Shown: positions 1 to 10,409 of the stretch, in pieces | Layout: the number at the start of each line of letters is the position of its first letter | How positions within the stretch are numbered: position 1 is the stretch's first letter | From: Woeseiaceae bacterium | GTDB taxonomy: Bacteria; Pseudomonadota; Gammaproteobacteria; Steroidobacterales; Woeseiaceae | Reading direction: 5' to 3' | Length of the DNA stretch: 64,000 nucleotides | Assembly (NCBI GenBank): GCA_021773135.1 | Contig: JAJFKP010000024.1 | Location: 17,253-81,252 of the forward strand | Made by a program: the position numbers and the translations under genes | Notes under the pieces: model-generated | Seen by the model: the letters and a program-made list of their open reading frames with translations, nothing else | What the model was told of the DNA's origin: nothing | The model's database searches: none

Positions 1-389
1 CCCTGCATCTGCCGCATGAAATAGATCCAAACGCCGATGAGCAACAGGATCGGGAATGAATTGATCAAGAGCTGGCCTATCAGGCCGGTGGACTCGGGTT
101 CCTGAGCTGTGAACTTAACACCGTTGTCTTCCAGAATTCCGATCAGGGTATTGTTGTCGGTCTCCGGGCTGATGGTGTAATTCTGCAGGGGAATACGATT
201 ACCGTAGGTAATCTTTTCATCCTCGAACTCCACGCGCTCAACCGCGCCGGAGCGCACATCATTCAGAAAATCCGAATAATCCTGCTTCTGCGGGCCCTGG
301 CCGCTGACGCCACTGAGGCCCTGCACGACCGACAGCAAGACGACGATAATGACGATGAATACAAGAACATTTTTAGTTAAATCGTTCAC
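1..389 (-). CDS. ftsH: ATP-dependent zinc metalloprotease FtsH, N-terminal part only
   Basis: Membrane-anchored AAA+ protease that degrades unfolded membrane proteins and regulators such as sigma-32 and LpxC. Only the first ~129 codons are present; the gene runs off the left edge. The start is GTG at 387-389, giving MNDLTKNVLVF. Residues ~8-28 form the first membrane helix. A periplasmic domain follows (ending near the QEPESTG stretch), and a second helix (ILLLIGVWIYFMRQ) closes the visible part. This two-helix N-terminus around a ~75-residue periplasmic domain is the FtsH hallmark; the AAA and zinc protease domains lie outside. It sits 59 bp downstream of rlmE on the same strand, the usual rlmE-ftsH order of gammaproteobacteria, so the two are probably co-transcribed. 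Confidence 0.93.
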   Translation of the reverse strand, partial: MNDLTKNVLVFIVIIVVLLSVVQGLSGVSGQGPQKQDYSDFLNDVRSGAVERVEFEDEKITYGNRIPLQNYTISPETDNNTLIGILEDNGVKFTAQEPESTGLIGQLLINSFPILLLIGVWIYFMRQMQ

Positions 390-448
390 TTAGCAAATAC
401 CACTCCACCAACCGGTTTTAGACTGCGTCTAATGCAATTTAGACAGTA

Positions 449-1072
449 CTATAGATGATAGTTTCTCGCTACCAGATAAATCTCACTACTGCTATCCCTG
501 GAAGCCTTTGGTTTAAGGGCTTTTACCGTGCCAAATGACGATCTGGCATCGGCAATGAAAGCATCCGTGCCTTCACCTTGAAAAACCTTGCAAATGAAGG
601 CGCCCTTTGGTCCGAGGGTATTCCTGGCAAGATCAAGGGCCAATTCTGCCAGATACATGGATCGTGGCTGATCAACCGCTTTGTTGCCGCTTATATTGGG
701 TGCCATATCGCTCATTACAAGATCCGCCCTGGAATTTTCCAGGCGTTTATGCAAATCCTCAAACACCTCGTTCTCGGTAAAGTCACCCTGGATAAACTCT
801 ACACCCGGCAATGAATCCATTGGCAGCAGATCCAGCGCAATCACCCTTGCCCGCCCCTTGAGCATCGCGGTCACATATTGACTCCAGCCCCCCGGCGACG
901 CGCCGAGATCAATGCATATCATGTCGCGGCGCAGCAATTTTTCCTTGGTAACAATCTGCTCAAGTTTGTAAACCGCCCGTGACCGCCAGCCGTCTCGCCT
1001 GGCCATCTGCACATAAGGGTCTTTCTCTTGCCTCTGTCGCCAGGAATTTCCACGTCGTCTCGGCTTACTCAT
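449..1072 (-). CDS. rlmE: 23S rRNA (uridine-2'-O)-methyltransferase RlmE (FtsJ/RrmJ)
   Basis: SAM-dependent 2'-O-methyltransferase that modifies U2552 in the A-loop of 23S rRNA on the 50S subunit. The 207-residue length is normal for the family. Visible features are the basic N-terminus, the SAM-binding motif I CIDLGASPGGWSQY near residues 53-66, the catalytic aspartate in MSDMAPN near 120, and the later lysine in FICKVFQG near 160, together matching the K-D-K-E tetrad. It is divergent from yhbY with only 20 bp between the start codons, so the promoters must lie within or overlap the opposing genes. It is followed by ftsH. Confidence 0.96.
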   Translation of the reverse strand: MSKPRRRGNSWRQRQEKDPYVQMARRDGWRSRAVYKLEQIVTKEKLLRRDMICIDLGASPGGWSQYVTAMLKGRARVIALDLLPMDSLPGVEFIQGDFTENEVFEDLHKRLENSRADLVMSDMAPNISGNKAVDQPRSMYLAELALDLARNTLGPKGAFICKVFQGEGTDAFIADARSSFGTVKALKPKASRDSSSEIYLVARNYHL

Positions 1073-1092
1073 CCTTGCTACACTCCGCAGCC

Positions 1093-1392
1093 ATGAAACT
1101 AACTGATACCCAAGCCAAATATCTGCGCGGTCGCGGCCACAAGCTGAAACCGGTTATCGTGGTTGGTGACGCCGGCTTGACTGCGTCCCTGTTAGCTGAA
1201 TTTTCGTCGACAATAGATCATCACGAATTGATCAAAGTTCGTATTCGCGCGGGCGATCGCGAGACCCGCGACGCAATTATTAAAGATCTATGCAAACGCG
1301 AGTCGGCCGAGCTTGTCACCAGAATCGGCAACGTTGCTTTGATGTACCGTCCAAACTCCGACAAGCCGAAATTACTGTTGCCGGCCAGATAA
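1093..1392 (+). CDS. yhbY: YhbY family RNA-binding protein (CRM domain)
   Basis: Small CRM-domain RNA-binding protein associated with pre-50S ribosomal particles. I chose ATG at 1093 (MKLTDTQAKYLRGRGHKL), giving 99 residues, the family size. The longer frame back to 979 overlaps rlmE and adds 38 residues unlike the family. The conserved GRGHKLKPVIVVG (residues ~11-23) and the later GNVALMYRPN stretch identify the fold; the CRM GxxG loop lies in the first part. It is divergent from rlmE, as in many gammaproteobacteria, and convergent with greA, whose stop lies 28 bp away. Confidence 0.93.
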   Translation: MKLTDTQAKYLRGRGHKLKPVIVVGDAGLTASLLAEFSSTIDHHELIKVRIRAGDRETRDAIIKDLCKRESAELVTRIGNVALMYRPNSDKPKLLLPAR

Positions 1393-1420
1393 TTTTGCCT
1401 TGACTGGCTACCGGGCTGCT

Positions 1421-1897
1421 TCAGACGTATTTCACCTCGATAATCTCATAGTGCTTATCCCCGCCCGGGGCCGAAAACGTCACTTCATCGCCTTCGTTTT
1501 TACCAATCAGGGCGCGCGCGATCGGGGATGAATAGGAGATCAGGCCTGCGTTAATGTCGGCCTCATCCTCACCGACAATTCTGTACGTAATCTCGAGCTC
1601 GGCCTGCACGTCGAACAATTCGACCGTCGCACCGAATATAACCTTGCCACGTGCGTCAACAGCCGTTACGTCAATGACCTGGATGTGCGATAGCTTGCCT
1701 TCGATTTCCTTGATGCGGCCCTCGATGAACCCCTGCTGCTCCTTTGCTGCGTGATACTCGGCATTTTCCTTCAGGTCTCCATGCGCCCTCGCCTCCGCAA
1801 TGGCCTGGATCACCTGGGGTCGGTCTCCGGACTTCAGACGACGAAGCTCTTCACGAAGCAACTCTTCGCCACGCACTGTCATGGGCACTTTGCTCAT
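1421..1897 (-). CDS. greA: Transcription elongation factor GreA
   Basis: Binds in the RNA polymerase secondary channel and stimulates cleavage of backtracked transcripts. Its 158 residues match the family. The N-terminal coiled coil (residues ~1-75) carries the acidic tip seen as [15 protein letters not shown], and the C-terminal FKBP-like domain ends in YEIIEVKYV. The start codon overlaps the carB stop in an ATGA arrangement (1894-1897), so greA is the last gene of carA-carB-greA and probably translationally coupled to carB. This order is common in gammaproteobacteria. Confidence 0.97.
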   Translation of the reverse strand: MSKVPMTVRGEELLREELRRLKSGDRPQVIQAIAEARAHGDLKENAEYHAAKEQQGFIEGRIKEIEGKLSHIQVIDVTAVDARGKVIFGATVELFDVQAELEITYRIVGEDEADINAGLISYSSPIARALIGKNEGDEVTFSAPGGDKHYEIIEVKYV

Positions 1898-4800
1898 GCG
1901 GCAGCCTCTTTATGCAGATCCTGAAGTCGATTGACATCGCCGTCATGCAGGTGCTCGAGCGCCTTACAGGTCGCTACCGCTGCACCGAGAGTCGTATAGT
2001 AAGTAACGTTTCTGCGCACTGCTTCACCACGTATGGAAAGTGACTCCTGAATGGCCTGCTTACCCTCGGTCGTGTTGACCATCAGAGCAAACTCACCGTT
2101 CTTGATCATGTCTACTATGTGCGGACGACCCTCCCGTACCTTGTTAATGCGTCTGCAGTTGACGCCCGCTTCAGCGAGAAACCTGGCGGTGCCGTCGGTA
2201 GCTACGATCTCGAAGCCGCGCTCAAGCAGGATATTGGCCAGCTCCACTGCACCGTCCTTGTCCCGATCGCGGACACTGAGCAATGCGGCACCCTTGGTCG
2301 GCAACACCACACCGGACGCCAGCTGGGCCTTGGCGTAGGCCTCACCAAATGATCTGCCGACCCCCATCACCTCACCTGTCGATTTCATTTCAGGCCCGAG
2401 AATCGGATCGGCCCCGGCAAACTTGAGAAACGGAAACACGGATTCCTTTACGGAGAAATACTCAGGCGTCCGCTGATTGACGAAGCCCTGTTTTTCAAGC
2501 GATTCCCCAACCATAACCCGTGCTGCAATTTTTGCCAGCGGCACGCCGGTGGCCTTAGACACGAAAGGTACCGTGCGAGACGCTCGCGGGTTCACTTCAA
2601 GGAGGTAGACGACGTTATTCTGGATCGCAAACTGGGTATTCATAAGACCAACGACCTGCAGGCCCCTGGCAAGGCTCACGACCTGCTCAATCAATACTTT
2701 CTGCAGTTCATTGTCCAGGCTGAACGGCGGTAACGAACATCCGGAATCGCCTGAGTGCACACCTGCCTGCTCGATATGCTCCATGATACCGCCAATCAGG
2801 ACGCGCTCGCCGTCGCAAATAGCGTCGACATCAACCTCAATTGCGAGATCGAGAAATCGGTCGAGCAGGACCGGGCTGTCATTGGACACGCCAATCGCCG
2901 CATTCATATACGCGGCGAGATCCTCTTCGCGATGAACAATTTCCATAGCACGCCCGCCAAGCACATAGGAAGGGCGAACAACCAGCGGATAGCCGACTTC
3001 TGAACCCATTGCCAGGGCCTCATCGGCGTTCCTGGCAGTTCTATTCGGCGGCTGCTTGAGGCCCAGCTCTTCAACGAGCTTCTGGAACCGCTCGCGATCT
3101 TCTGCAAGGTCAATTGAGTCCGGAGAAGTGCCAATGATCGGTGCACCTGCCGTCTCAAGTTCACGCGCAAGTTTAAGAGGCGTTTGTCCACCGTATTGAA
3201 CGATGACGCCTTTTGGCTTTTCCTTGTCGATTATCTCCATCACGTCTTCAAACGTAAGGGATTCGAAATAGAGCCGGTCCGAGGTATCAAAATCGGTCGA
3301 AACGGTCTCGGGATTGCAGTTGACCATGATGGTCTCGTAGCCCGCCTCCCTGAGCGCCAGTGCCGCGTGCACGCAGCAATAGTCGAATTCGATACCCTGG
3401 CCTATTCGATTTGGCCCGCCACCCAGGATCATTATTTTCTCAGTGTCATTGGGCAGCGACTCGCATTCTTCTTCATAGGTTGAATAGAGGTAGGCCGTGG
3501 TCGTTGCAAACTCCGCACCACACGTATCGACCCGCTTGTATACGGGACGGACTCCGGCATCGATGCGCCGCTTTCGGACAACAGATTCGTCCTCGCGGAG
3601 CAATGACGCCAATCGAGCATCGCAAAAGCCCTTGCGTTTGAGTTGCCGGATCCTGGATTCCTCGAGACCGGCCAGACCCGCACTACGAATTTCCGCCTCT
3701 TCGTTCACGAGGTCTGCTATCTGCACCAGGAACCACGGATCAATGCCCGTCAGAGCGGCCACCTCCTCAATATCAAACCCGAGCCTTAGCGCATCTGCAA
3801 CGTAAAATAATCTGTCGGCACCGGGCAGCCGCAACTCCTGCCGCAACGCGTCCAGGTCCTCGTCTGCGGCAACAATCCCTGTCTTCTCATTCAGGCCGTC
3901 TACGCCGGTTTCCATCCCGCGTAGCGCTTTTTGCAAAGATTCCTGAAAATTGCGTCCTATTGCCATGACTTCGCCGACAGATTTCATCTGCGTGGTCAAT
4001 CGATCGACCGCACCCGGAAATTTCTCGAACGTGAAACGCGGAATCTTGGTCACGACATAATCGATTGTGGGCTCAAACGATGCCGGCGTCGCACCTCCGG
4101 TTATCTCGTTTTTGAGTTCATCGAGCGTATAGCCGATGGCCAGCTTGGCAGCAATTTTGGCAATCGGAAAACCGGTTGCCTTGGAGGCCAGCGCCGAAGA
4201 TCTTGAAACGCGAGGGTTCATTTCAATGACCAGCAGCCGCCCATCGTCGGGGTTGACCGCGAACTGGACATTCGAACCACCGGTCTCAACACCGATTTTT
4301 CGCAGCACGTCAATCGACGCGTTGCGCATGCGCTGATATTCCTTGTCCGTGAGCGTCTGTGCGGGAGCGACCGTTATCGAGTCTCCGGTATGTACGCCCA
4401 TCGCATCAACGTTTTCAATCGAACAAACAATGATGCAGTTGTCATTCCTGTCCCTGACGACCTCCATTTCGAACTCTTTCCAGCCGATAACCGATTCTTC
4501 CAGTAATACTTCGGTCGTCGGCGACATCTCAAGGCCGTGGGCCACAATGCGTCTAAATTCATCCTGATTGTAGGCAATACCGCCGCCGGTTCCGCCAAGC
4601 GTGAACGAAGGTCTGATAATGGTTGGATAGCCCACATTTTGCTGTTTGTCGATTGCCTCATCGAGCGAATGCGCAATTTCCGCCTTTGGCACGTCAAGCC
4701 CGATGTCCGCCATTGCCTGGCGGAATAGGTCACGGTCCTCGGCCATATCGATTGCCTTTCGCGAGGCAGCTATCAGCTCTACGTTGAACTTGTCGAGTAC

Positions 4801-5118
4801 CCCCTCCCGGACCAGGTCGAGGGCACAATTCAGCCCGGTTTGCCCGCCCATGGTCGGCAGCAGGGCATCAGGACGCTCTTTCGCGATGACTCGTTCGAGA
4901 GCGGTCCAGTGTACGGGTTCGATGTAGACGGCATCCGCGGTCTCCGGATCCGTCATGATGGTGGCCGGATTGGAGTTGACCAGAATGACCCGGTACCCCT
5001 CCTCCTTGAGTGCCTTGCACGCCTGCGCCCCGGAATAGTCAAACTCGCAAGCCTGCCCGATAATAATAGGGCCCGCGCCAATAATCAGGACGCTCTCGAT
5101 GTCCGAACGTTTCGGCAC
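1894..5118 (-). CDS. carB: Carbamoyl-phosphate synthase large subunit
   Basis: Makes carbamoyl phosphate from ammonia (delivered by CarA), bicarbonate and two ATP, for pyrimidine and arginine synthesis. Its 1074 residues match the family. The internal duplication is plain: two ATP-grasp halves, the first opening with [20 protein letters not shown] and the second (from ~residue 550) with [19 protein letters not shown]. The C-terminal ~140 residues form the MGS-like allosteric domain that binds UMP and ornithine in E. coli. The gene lies 73 bp downstream of carA, with no clear terminator between, and overlaps greA by 4 bp. Confidence 0.98.
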   Translation of the reverse strand: MPKRSDIESVLIIGAGPIIIGQACEFDYSGAQACKALKEEGYRVILVNSNPATIMTDPETADAVYIEPVHWTALERVIAKERPDALLPTMGGQTGLNCALDLVREGVLDKFNVELIAASRKAIDMAEDRDLFRQAMADIGLDVPKAEIAHSLDEAIDKQQNVGYPTIIRPSFTLGGTGGGIAYNQDEFRRIVAHGLEMSPTTEVLLEESVIGWKEFEMEVVRDRNDNCIIVCSIENVDAMGVHTGDSITVAPAQTLTDKEYQRMRNASIDVLRKIGVETGGSNVQFAVNPDDGRLLVIEMNPRVSRSSALASKATGFPIAKIAAKLAIGYTLDELKNEITGGATPASFEPTIDYVVTKIPRFTFEKFPGAVDRLTTQMKSVGEVMAIGRNFQESLQKALRGMETGVDGLNEKTGIVAADEDLDALRQELRLPGADRLFYVADALRLGFDIEEVAALTGIDPWFLVQIADLVNEEAEIRSAGLAGLEESRIRQLKRKGFCDARLASLLREDESVVRKRRIDAGVRPVYKRVDTCGAEFATTTAYLYSTYEEECESLPNDTEKIMILGGGPNRIGQGIEFDYCCVHAALALREAGYETIMVNCNPETVSTDFDTSDRLYFESLTFEDVMEIIDKEKPKGVIVQYGGQTPLKLARELETAGAPIIGTSPDSIDLAEDRERFQKLVEELGLKQPPNRTARNADEALAMGSEVGYPLVVRPSYVLGGRAMEIVHREEDLAAYMNAAIGVSNDSPVLLDRFLDLAIEVDVDAICDGERVLIGGIMEHIEQAGVHSGDSGCSLPPFSLDNELQKVLIEQVVSLARGLQVVGLMNTQFAIQNNVVYLLEVNPRASRTVPFVSKATGVPLAKIAARVMVGESLEKQGFVNQRTPEYFSVKESVFPFLKFAGADPILGPEMKSTGEVMGVGRSFGEAYAKAQLASGVVLPTKGAALLSVRDRDKDGAVELANILLERGFEIVATDGTARFLAEAGVNCRRINKVREGRPHIVDMIKNGEFALMVNTTEGKQAIQESLSIRGEAVRRNVTYYTTLGAAVATCKALEHLHDGDVNRLQDLHKEAAA

Positions 5119-5191
5119 TGGTTAGCTCACCCGCCTGATTTTATATGATATTTCACTATAAATAAGCACTATAAACTCATGTTTTGTAACG

Positions 5192-6376
5192 TTATATTGC
5201 GACAGTAGTTTGGCTCGAACTTAGTTTGTACTGGTCCATTTCACGAATAAAACGTTCGAACAGATGTATGACATCGTGTGGGCCGGGACTGGCCTCGGGA
5301 TGGCCCTGGAAGCCGTAGGCAGGCCGGTCCTTGAAGGCAATCCCTTGTAACGATCCGTCGAAAAGCGATTCGTGCGTGATCTGGATATCGTCAGGCAGGG
5401 TTGCCGGATCGACCGCGAATCCATGGTTCTGACTCGTAATCATGACCCGTCTCGATTTGAGATCCTGAACCGGATGATTCGCGCCATGATGGCCGAATTT
5501 CATTTTCATTGTCTTTGCGCCGGCGGCAAGTGCGAGCAACTGGTAACCCAGGCAGATGCCAAACAGGGGTACAGCGGTTTCGAGAATTTCCTGTATTGCT
5601 GCTATCGCATAGTCACAGGGCTCAGGATCGCCGGGCCCGTTTGCCAGGAAGACGCCGTCCGGTGCCATCGCCAGCACTTCGGCAGCGGGCATGGTTGCCG
5701 GTACAACCGTCATCCGACACTCCAGGTCTGACAGTATGCGCAATATATTTCGTTTAATGCCAAAGTCGTAAGCAACCACGTGGTAAGGGGCAATTCGCCG
5801 GCTCATGATGCGATTTCGGTCACCGAAATGAGTCCCGTGACACCACTGATAAGGCTCGTCGGTGCTGACGAACTTTGCGAGATCCATGCCGGCAATACCT
5901 GGAAATTTGTTGGCATGCTGAACGGCGACTTCCGGATCGATTTCCCCCGTCATGATGCAACCTGACTGCGCCCCGGTTTCGCGCAGTATACGGGTCAGCT
6001 TGCGGGTATCGATTTCTGCAATTGCAACGGTATTCCCGCGCGCCAGGAAATCCGAAAAACTGCGTTCGTTTCGCCAGCTGCTGGCAATCATCGAGGCATC
6101 GCGGATCACCAGCCCGGAAGCCTGCACCCGCGACGACTCCATGTCGTCGCTGTTGGTCCCGGTGTTGCCGATATGGGGATAGGTCAGCGTAACAATCTGA
6201 CGACAGTAAGACGGATCCGTCAGGATTTCCTGGTAGCCGGTCATCGCCGTATTGAAGACGACCTCGCCGATCGTCTTGCCTTCGGCGCCGACAGAAACGC
6301 CGCGGAAGATCGTTCCGTCTTGCAAAGCCAGAACAGCGGGCGTTCTCAAGCAGCTTTCCTTCTGATGCAGCGGCAT
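5192..6376 (-). CDS. carA: Carbamoyl-phosphate synthase small (glutaminase) subunit
   Basis: Hydrolyses glutamine and channels ammonia to CarB. The 394-residue protein has the N-terminal CPSase domain and a C-terminal class I glutamine amidotransferase domain. The nucleophile cysteine lies in [12 protein letters not shown] (about residue 275) and the catalytic histidine and glutamate in [11 protein letters not shown] (about 360). The N-terminus [22 protein letters not shown] is slightly longer than usual, so a later start is possible. It is first in carA-carB-greA, and a terminator-like hairpin at 6403-6433 separates it from dnaJ upstream. Confidence 0.97.
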   Translation of the reverse strand: MPLHQKESCLRTPAVLALQDGTIFRGVSVGAEGKTIGEVVFNTAMTGYQEILTDPSYCRQIVTLTYPHIGNTGTNSDDMESSRVQASGLVIRDASMIASSWRNERSFSDFLARGNTVAIAEIDTRKLTRILRETGAQSGCIMTGEIDPEVAVQHANKFPGIAGMDLAKFVSTDEPYQWCHGTHFGDRNRIMSRRIAPYHVVAYDFGIKRNILRILSDLECRMTVVPATMPAAEVLAMAPDGVFLANGPGDPEPCDYAIAAIQEILETAVPLFGICLGYQLLALAAGAKTMKMKFGHHGANHPVQDLKSRRVMITSQNHGFAVDPATLPDDIQITHESLFDGSLQGIAFKDRPAYGFQGHPEASPGPHDVIHLFERFIREMDQYKLSSSQTTVAI

Positions 6377-6402
6377 GAAGCCGGTTTACGCGTACATTAG
6401 AT

Positions 6403-6433
6403 GCACAAAAGCGGAAGGACATTGCCTTCCGCT
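6403..6433 (-). terminator. Rho-independent terminator after dnaJ
   Basis: Perfect 9-bp stem (AGCGGAAGG at 6410-6418 pairing with CCTTCCGCT at 6425-6433) with a 6-nt loop. On the minus strand it is followed by TTTTGTG. It lies 80-110 bp past the dnaJ stop and ahead of carA, so it should end the heat-shock transcript. The T tract is short, which keeps confidence moderate. Confidence 0.7.
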
Positions 6434-6512
6434 CTGGGTACGCCGGACTCCCGGCGACCCGGCTTAGTTTACTCAAGCCGACCGAGATCCGCTAGCTGAA
6501 TTTCGGGTTTCT

Positions 6513-7643
6513 CTAATTGCTGATCTTGTCAAAGAATCGCTTAACGGTGTCCAGCCAGCCGCCGGCACGCGGGTTATGGCGATCACCGCCTGCGCTTACA
6601 GACTCTTCGAAGCGGCGCAGCAGCGATTCCTGATCGTCTGTCAGGTTAACTGGTGTTTCTACCGCGACACGCGCAAACAGATCCCCGGTACGGTGATCCC
6701 GGACCGTCGCCACACCCTTACCTCGCAAGCGGAATATCTTGCCTGACTGTGTTCCGGCCGGGACTTTGAGCGAAACGTGCCCATCCAGAGTCGGCAACTG
6801 TACCTCTCCACCGAGTGTGGCCGTGGCAAAACTGATCGGCACCTCGCAGGACAGATCGGCGCCATCCCGATCAAATATCTTGTGCGGCTCTACCCGAATC
6901 TCGACATAGAGATCGCCGGCAGGCCCGCCATTTCGACCAGCCTCTCCTTCGCCGGACAGGCGAATACGATCACCCTGATCGACTCCGGCAGGAACTTTTA
7001 CATTAAGCGTTTTGGTTTTCGAGATGCGTCCACGTCCATGACAACCGGAACACGGGTCGGATATGACCGTTCCAGCGCCCTTGCAGGCAGGACAGGTCTG
7101 CTGTATCGAAAAGAACCCTTGCTGCATGCGCACCTGGCCGGCCCCTGCACAGGTCGTACATTTAACCGGTTCAGAACCCTTCTTCGCGCCGCTGCCGTCG
7201 CATTTATCGCAGGCTACCTGGGTCGGTACATCAATCGTGACAGAGTCGCCGCGAACCGCTTTTTCCAGATCCAGCTTTAATTCGTAGCCCAGGTCGGCAC
7301 CGCGGAATACCTGGCTGGCCCCACGACGACCACCGCCGCCGAAGATGTCACCGAAGACGTCTCCAAATATGTCGCCGAAGCCCTCCGCACCAAATCCCCC
7401 ACCGGCGCCAGCGTTGCCGCTGACACCGTCATGTCCGAAGCGGTCATACGCAGCGCGCCTGTCGCCGTCCTTCAGGATTTCGTAGGCTTCCTTGGCCTCC
7501 TTGAATTTTTCCTCGGCACCGGAATCGTCGGAATTGCGGTCGGGATGAAATTTCATGGCAAGTCGTCTGTAGGACTTCTTTATTTCAACTGCGGACGCGT
7601 CCTTGCCAACGCCGAGAATTTCGTAGTAGTCACGCTTAGCCAT
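6513..7643 (-). CDS. dnaJ: Chaperone protein DnaJ (Hsp40)
   Basis: Co-chaperone that delivers unfolded substrate to DnaK and stimulates its ATPase. The 376-residue type I J-protein has all its parts: J domain with HPD (FHPDRN, residues ~33-38), a Gly/Phe-rich linker (~75-110), four CxxCxGxG zinc-binding repeats ([32 protein letters not shown]; ~145-215) and the C-terminal substrate-binding domains. It lies 69 bp downstream of dnaK, with a perfect palindrome in the gap. It probably shares the heat-shock transcript starting ahead of dnaK or grpE. Confidence 0.98.
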   Translation of the reverse strand: MAKRDYYEILGVGKDASAVEIKKSYRRLAMKFHPDRNSDDSGAEEKFKEAKEAYEILKDGDRRAAYDRFGHDGVSGNAGAGGGFGAEGFGDIFGDVFGDIFGGGGRRGASQVFRGADLGYELKLDLEKAVRGDSVTIDVPTQVACDKCDGSGAKKGSEPVKCTTCAGAGQVRMQQGFFSIQQTCPACKGAGTVISDPCSGCHGRGRISKTKTLNVKVPAGVDQGDRIRLSGEGEAGRNGGPAGDLYVEIRVEPHKIFDRDGADLSCEVPISFATATLGGEVQLPTLDGHVSLKVPAGTQSGKIFRLRGKGVATVRDHRTGDLFARVAVETPVNLTDDQESLLRRFEESVSAGGDRHNPRAGGWLDTVKRFFDKISN

Positions 7644-7664
7644 ATAGCACGCTTGTATTTAGAA

Positions 7665-7688
7665 TCGGGCGTCGCATGCGACGCCCGA
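7665..7688 (-). promoter_or_regulatory. Perfect 24-bp palindrome between dnaK and dnaJ
   Basis: The sequence reads identically on both strands: TCGGGCGTCGCA followed by its exact reverse complement. As RNA it would fold into a GC-rich hairpin of about 10 bp with a 4-nt loop. No T run follows on the minus strand (GATTCTAAATAC), so it is not a classical terminator. An mRNA-stabilising or partially attenuating hairpin that lowers dnaJ relative to dnaK is the most likely role. A protein-binding site is the alternative. Confidence 0.6.
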
Positions 7689-7712
7689 TATATTACCTTC
7701 TGACTTCAAATT

Positions 7713-9641
7713 CTAGTCAGCTTTGGACTTTTCGTCGCCGTCGACTTCCTCAAATTCGGCATCGACCACGTCATCGTTGCCGCTTTCGCCGCCTCCGGCA
7801 TCCTCGGCACCATCTTCAGGCGCCTGCTCAGCATAGAGCTTTTGTGCCACGGCTGCCGAGGCCTCTGCCAACGCCGCCGTCTTGGCCTCAATAGCCTCTT
7901 TGTCGCCGTCGTCCAAAACTGCCTTCAGATCGGAAACCGCGTTTTCGACCGCCAGACGCTCCTCGCCGCTGACTTTTTCACCGGCGTCACTCAGCGTCTT
8001 CTCAGCAGCATGAATCAACCCATCAGCCTGATTTCGAGCGTCAATTCGTTCACGAAACTTCTTGTCTTCTTCAGCATGACTCTCGGCATCGGCAACCATC
8101 TTTTCAATTTCATCTTCAGACAGGCCGCTGGAAGCCTTAATTACGATGTTTTGACTCTTTCCAGTCGCCTTGTCTTTGGCCGACACGTTGAGAATGCCAT
8201 TCGCATCGATATCGAATTGAACCTCAATCTGCGGCAAACCGCGGGGCGCCGGTGGGATATCCGTCAAATCGAATCGACCAAGCGACTTGTTGTCATGAGC
8301 TCGCTGGCGTTCACCTTGTAACACATGAATCGTCACCGCCGTCTGATTATCCGCAGCGGTAGAAAAAACCTGCGTTTCGTTGGCAGGAATGGTTGTGTTC
8401 TTACCGATGAGCGATGTCATGACCTCACCCTGCGTCTCGATTCCGAGCGACAGCGGAGTCACGTCCAGCAACAACACATCTTTCACATCGCCAGCCAGGA
8501 CCCCACCCTGGATTGCTGCACCAACCGCAACCGCCTCGTCAGGGTTGACGTCTCGCCGCGGTTCTTTACCGAAGAAGTTCTGCACTTCTTCCTGCACCTT
8601 CGGCATACGCGTCTGGCCGCCAACCAGAATGACATCGTCAATCTCGTTAACTTTAAGACCTGCATCTGTCAATGCTGTGCGACAGGGTTCGATGGTCCGC
8701 GACACCAGTTCATCAACCAGTGACTCGAGCTTGGCGCGCGTCAATTTGATATTGAGGTGCTTGGGACCGGTTGAATCCGCAGTGATGTATGGCAGATTCA
8801 CTTCCGTTTGCTGCTGTGTCGACAATTCAATCTTCGCTTTCTCTGCTGCTTCCTTTAATCGCTGCATCGCAAGCGGATCCTGTGTGATATCGACGCCGCT
8901 TTCCTTCTGGAATTCTGACGTCAGGTATTCGATAACGCGCATATCGAAGTCTTCACCACCAAGAAATGTATCGCCGTTCGTTGCAAGCACTTCAAACTGA
9001 TGCTCGCCGTCAACCTCGGCAATCTCGATGACCGAGATGTCGAACGTGCCGCCACCGAGGTCAAACACGGCGATTTTGGCATCGCCGCGTTTCTTGTCCA
9101 TGCCGTAGGCAAGCGCGGCCGCTGTTGGCTCATTGATAATGCGCTTGACATCAAGCCCGGCAATCTTGCCAGCGTCTTTTGTCGCCTGGCGCTGCGAATC
9201 GTTGAAGTATGCCGGCACGGTTACGACCGCCTCAGTAACGGCCTCACCGAGGTAGTCCTCTGCAGTCTTTTTCATTTTCATCAGGACGCGTGCGGAGATC
9301 TCGGGAGGCGCCATGGCTTTGCCATTCGCCTCCACCCATGCATCACCATTTTCTGCAGCCACGATCTTGTAGGGCACCATGTCGATATCCCGTTGCACGA
9401 CCTCATCTTCAAATCGGCGCCCAATCAACCGCTTGACGGCGTGCAGGGTGTTACTCGGATTTGTAACCGCCTGACGTTTGGCCGATTGACCAACAAGAAC
9501 CTCACCGTCCTTGCTGAACGCGACGATAGATGGCGTTGTCCGGTCTCCCTCGCTGTTCTCGATCACGCGGGGCTTATCACCCTCCATGACAGCGACGCAG
9601 GAGTTGGTGGTACCCAGATCGATACCAATAACTTTACCCAT
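7713..9641 (-). CDS. dnaK: Molecular chaperone DnaK (Hsp70)
   Basis: ATP-driven chaperone for nascent and stress-unfolded proteins. The 642-residue protein begins [19 protein letters not shown] (phosphate-1 motif). It carries the phosphate-2 motif [12 protein letters not shown] near 195-206, the interdomain linker [15 protein letters not shown] near 390, and an acidic C-terminal tail ending in [11 protein letters not shown]. It is followed by dnaJ and preceded by grpE. Its own sigma-32-type promoter lies in the 98-bp grpE-dnaK gap (9684-9711), so it can be expressed independently of hrcA-grpE. Confidence 0.99.
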   Translation of the reverse strand: MGKVIGIDLGTTNSCVAVMEGDKPRVIENSEGDRTTPSIVAFSKDGEVLVGQSAKRQAVTNPSNTLHAVKRLIGRRFEDEVVQRDIDMVPYKIVAAENGDAWVEANGKAMAPPEISARVLMKMKKTAEDYLGEAVTEAVVTVPAYFNDSQRQATKDAGKIAGLDVKRIINEPTAAALAYGMDKKRGDAKIAVFDLGGGTFDISVIEIAEVDGEHQFEVLATNGDTFLGGEDFDMRVIEYLTSEFQKESGVDITQDPLAMQRLKEAAEKAKIELSTQQQTEVNLPYITADSTGPKHLNIKLTRAKLESLVDELVSRTIEPCRTALTDAGLKVNEIDDVILVGGQTRMPKVQEEVQNFFGKEPRRDVNPDEAVAVGAAIQGGVLAGDVKDVLLLDVTPLSLGIETQGEVMTSLIGKNTTIPANETQVFSTAADNQTAVTIHVLQGERQRAHDNKSLGRFDLTDIPPAPRGLPQIEVQFDIDANGILNVSAKDKATGKSQNIVIKASSGLSEDEIEKMVADAESHAEEDKKFRERIDARNQADGLIHAAEKTLSDAGEKVSGEERLAVENAVSDLKAVLDDGDKEAIEAKTAALAEASAAVAQKLYAEQAPEDGAEDAGGGESGNDDVVDAEFEEVDGDEKSKAD

Positions 9642-9683
9642 GATTTAAGTACTCCAATTCCAGTTAAATTCAAACTAGCCAAT

Positions 9684-9711
9684 TAGTGGGGCCAGCAAAC
9701 AGCGATTCAAG
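9684..9711 (-). promoter_or_regulatory. Sigma-32-type heat-shock promoter of dnaK
   Basis: On the minus strand CTTGAAT (9705-9711) is followed by a 13-nt spacer and CCCCACTA (9684-9691), close to the sigma-32 consensus CTTGAAA and CCCCATNT. It ends 42 bp before the dnaK start. Motif match and location both fit heat-shock control; no experiment is implied. Confidence 0.75.
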
Positions 9712-9739
9712 CGACATCGCGAGCATTTTTGTGACTAAT

Positions 9740-10276
9740 TTATTGCGGCTCCGAAGCGACGACCACTCGGGCCGGTCGCAGCAGGCGGCCATTAAGTGCG
9801 TAGCCCTTCTGAAATACGTTCAAAACTGTGCCAGGCTCTGCTTCAGCTGACGGCTGCATGGTCATAGCCTCGTGCACGGCGGGGTCAAACGGCTCGCCAT
9901 GCGGGTCCAGTTCCTCAACATCAAATCGCGACAGAACAGACTGCAACAATTTCAAGGTCGCCTCACTGCCTTCTTTCATGCTCTCGACGCTGACATCGTC
10001 ATCAGTGCCCAGCGCCATCTCCAGACTGTCGCAAACGGACAAAAGCTCGGTGGCGAATCGCTCAAGCGCGAATTTATGCGCTTTTTCGATATCCCGCGCA
10101 GCGCGCTTGCGGACATTTTCCATTTCTGCAGCGGTGCGCAAATACTTGTCCCAATTCTCATCTGCTTTCGCCTGCAGCGCCCGCAACTCGTCATCATCGG
10201 TCTGTGGTTCACCCGCCTCGTCAGCTGCAGCATCCGTGATGATGTCTTCATCATCACGCTCTGGCTCTGAATTCAT
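9740..10276 (-). CDS. grpE: Nucleotide exchange factor GrpE
   Basis: Releases ADP from DnaK. The 178-residue protein has an acidic disordered N-terminus, a long coiled coil including NWDKYLRTAAEMENVRKRAA (residues ~41-60), and the C-terminal beta domain ending in GYALNGRLLRPARVVVA, the family signature. It lies between hrcA (upstream, 133-bp gap holding a sigma-32-like promoter) and dnaK. All four heat-shock genes point the same way. Confidence 0.97.
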   Translation of the reverse strand: MNSEPERDDEDIITDAAADEAGEPQTDDDELRALQAKADENWDKYLRTAAEMENVRKRAARDIEKAHKFALERFATELLSVCDSLEMALGTDDDVSVESMKEGSEATLKLLQSVLSRFDVEELDPHGEPFDPAVHEAMTMQPSAEAEPGTVLNVFQKGYALNGRLLRPARVVVASEPQ

Positions 10277-10340
10277 TCCTCTGCTCCAAAAAATTTATGC
10301 CGCCCCAGCCACCTGGCCGAGTGGATTTAAGAATGCGGGA

Positions 10341-10369
10341 ATTGTGGGACTCCGCCAGCAAATATCAAG
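10341..10369 (-). promoter_or_regulatory. Sigma-32-type heat-shock promoter of grpE
   Basis: On the minus strand CTTGATA (10363-10369), a 14-nt spacer and CCCACAAT (10341-10348) match the sigma-32 consensus in sequence and spacing. It lies 65 bp upstream of the grpE start, in the hrcA-grpE gap. No CIRCE operator is visible beside it. Confidence 0.65.
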
Positions 10370-10409
10370 GGTTTATCTGAATATATCGTCCCGGAACGTA
10401 CGATACGTG

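Noticed and set aside
5820..6476. 218-codon minus-strand frame overlapping carA in another frame
   Set aside because: Off-frame product of carA codon bias; carA is certain.
9000..9686. Plus-strand open frame opposite the start of dnaK
   Set aside because: Overlaps dnaK and its promoter; no family match.
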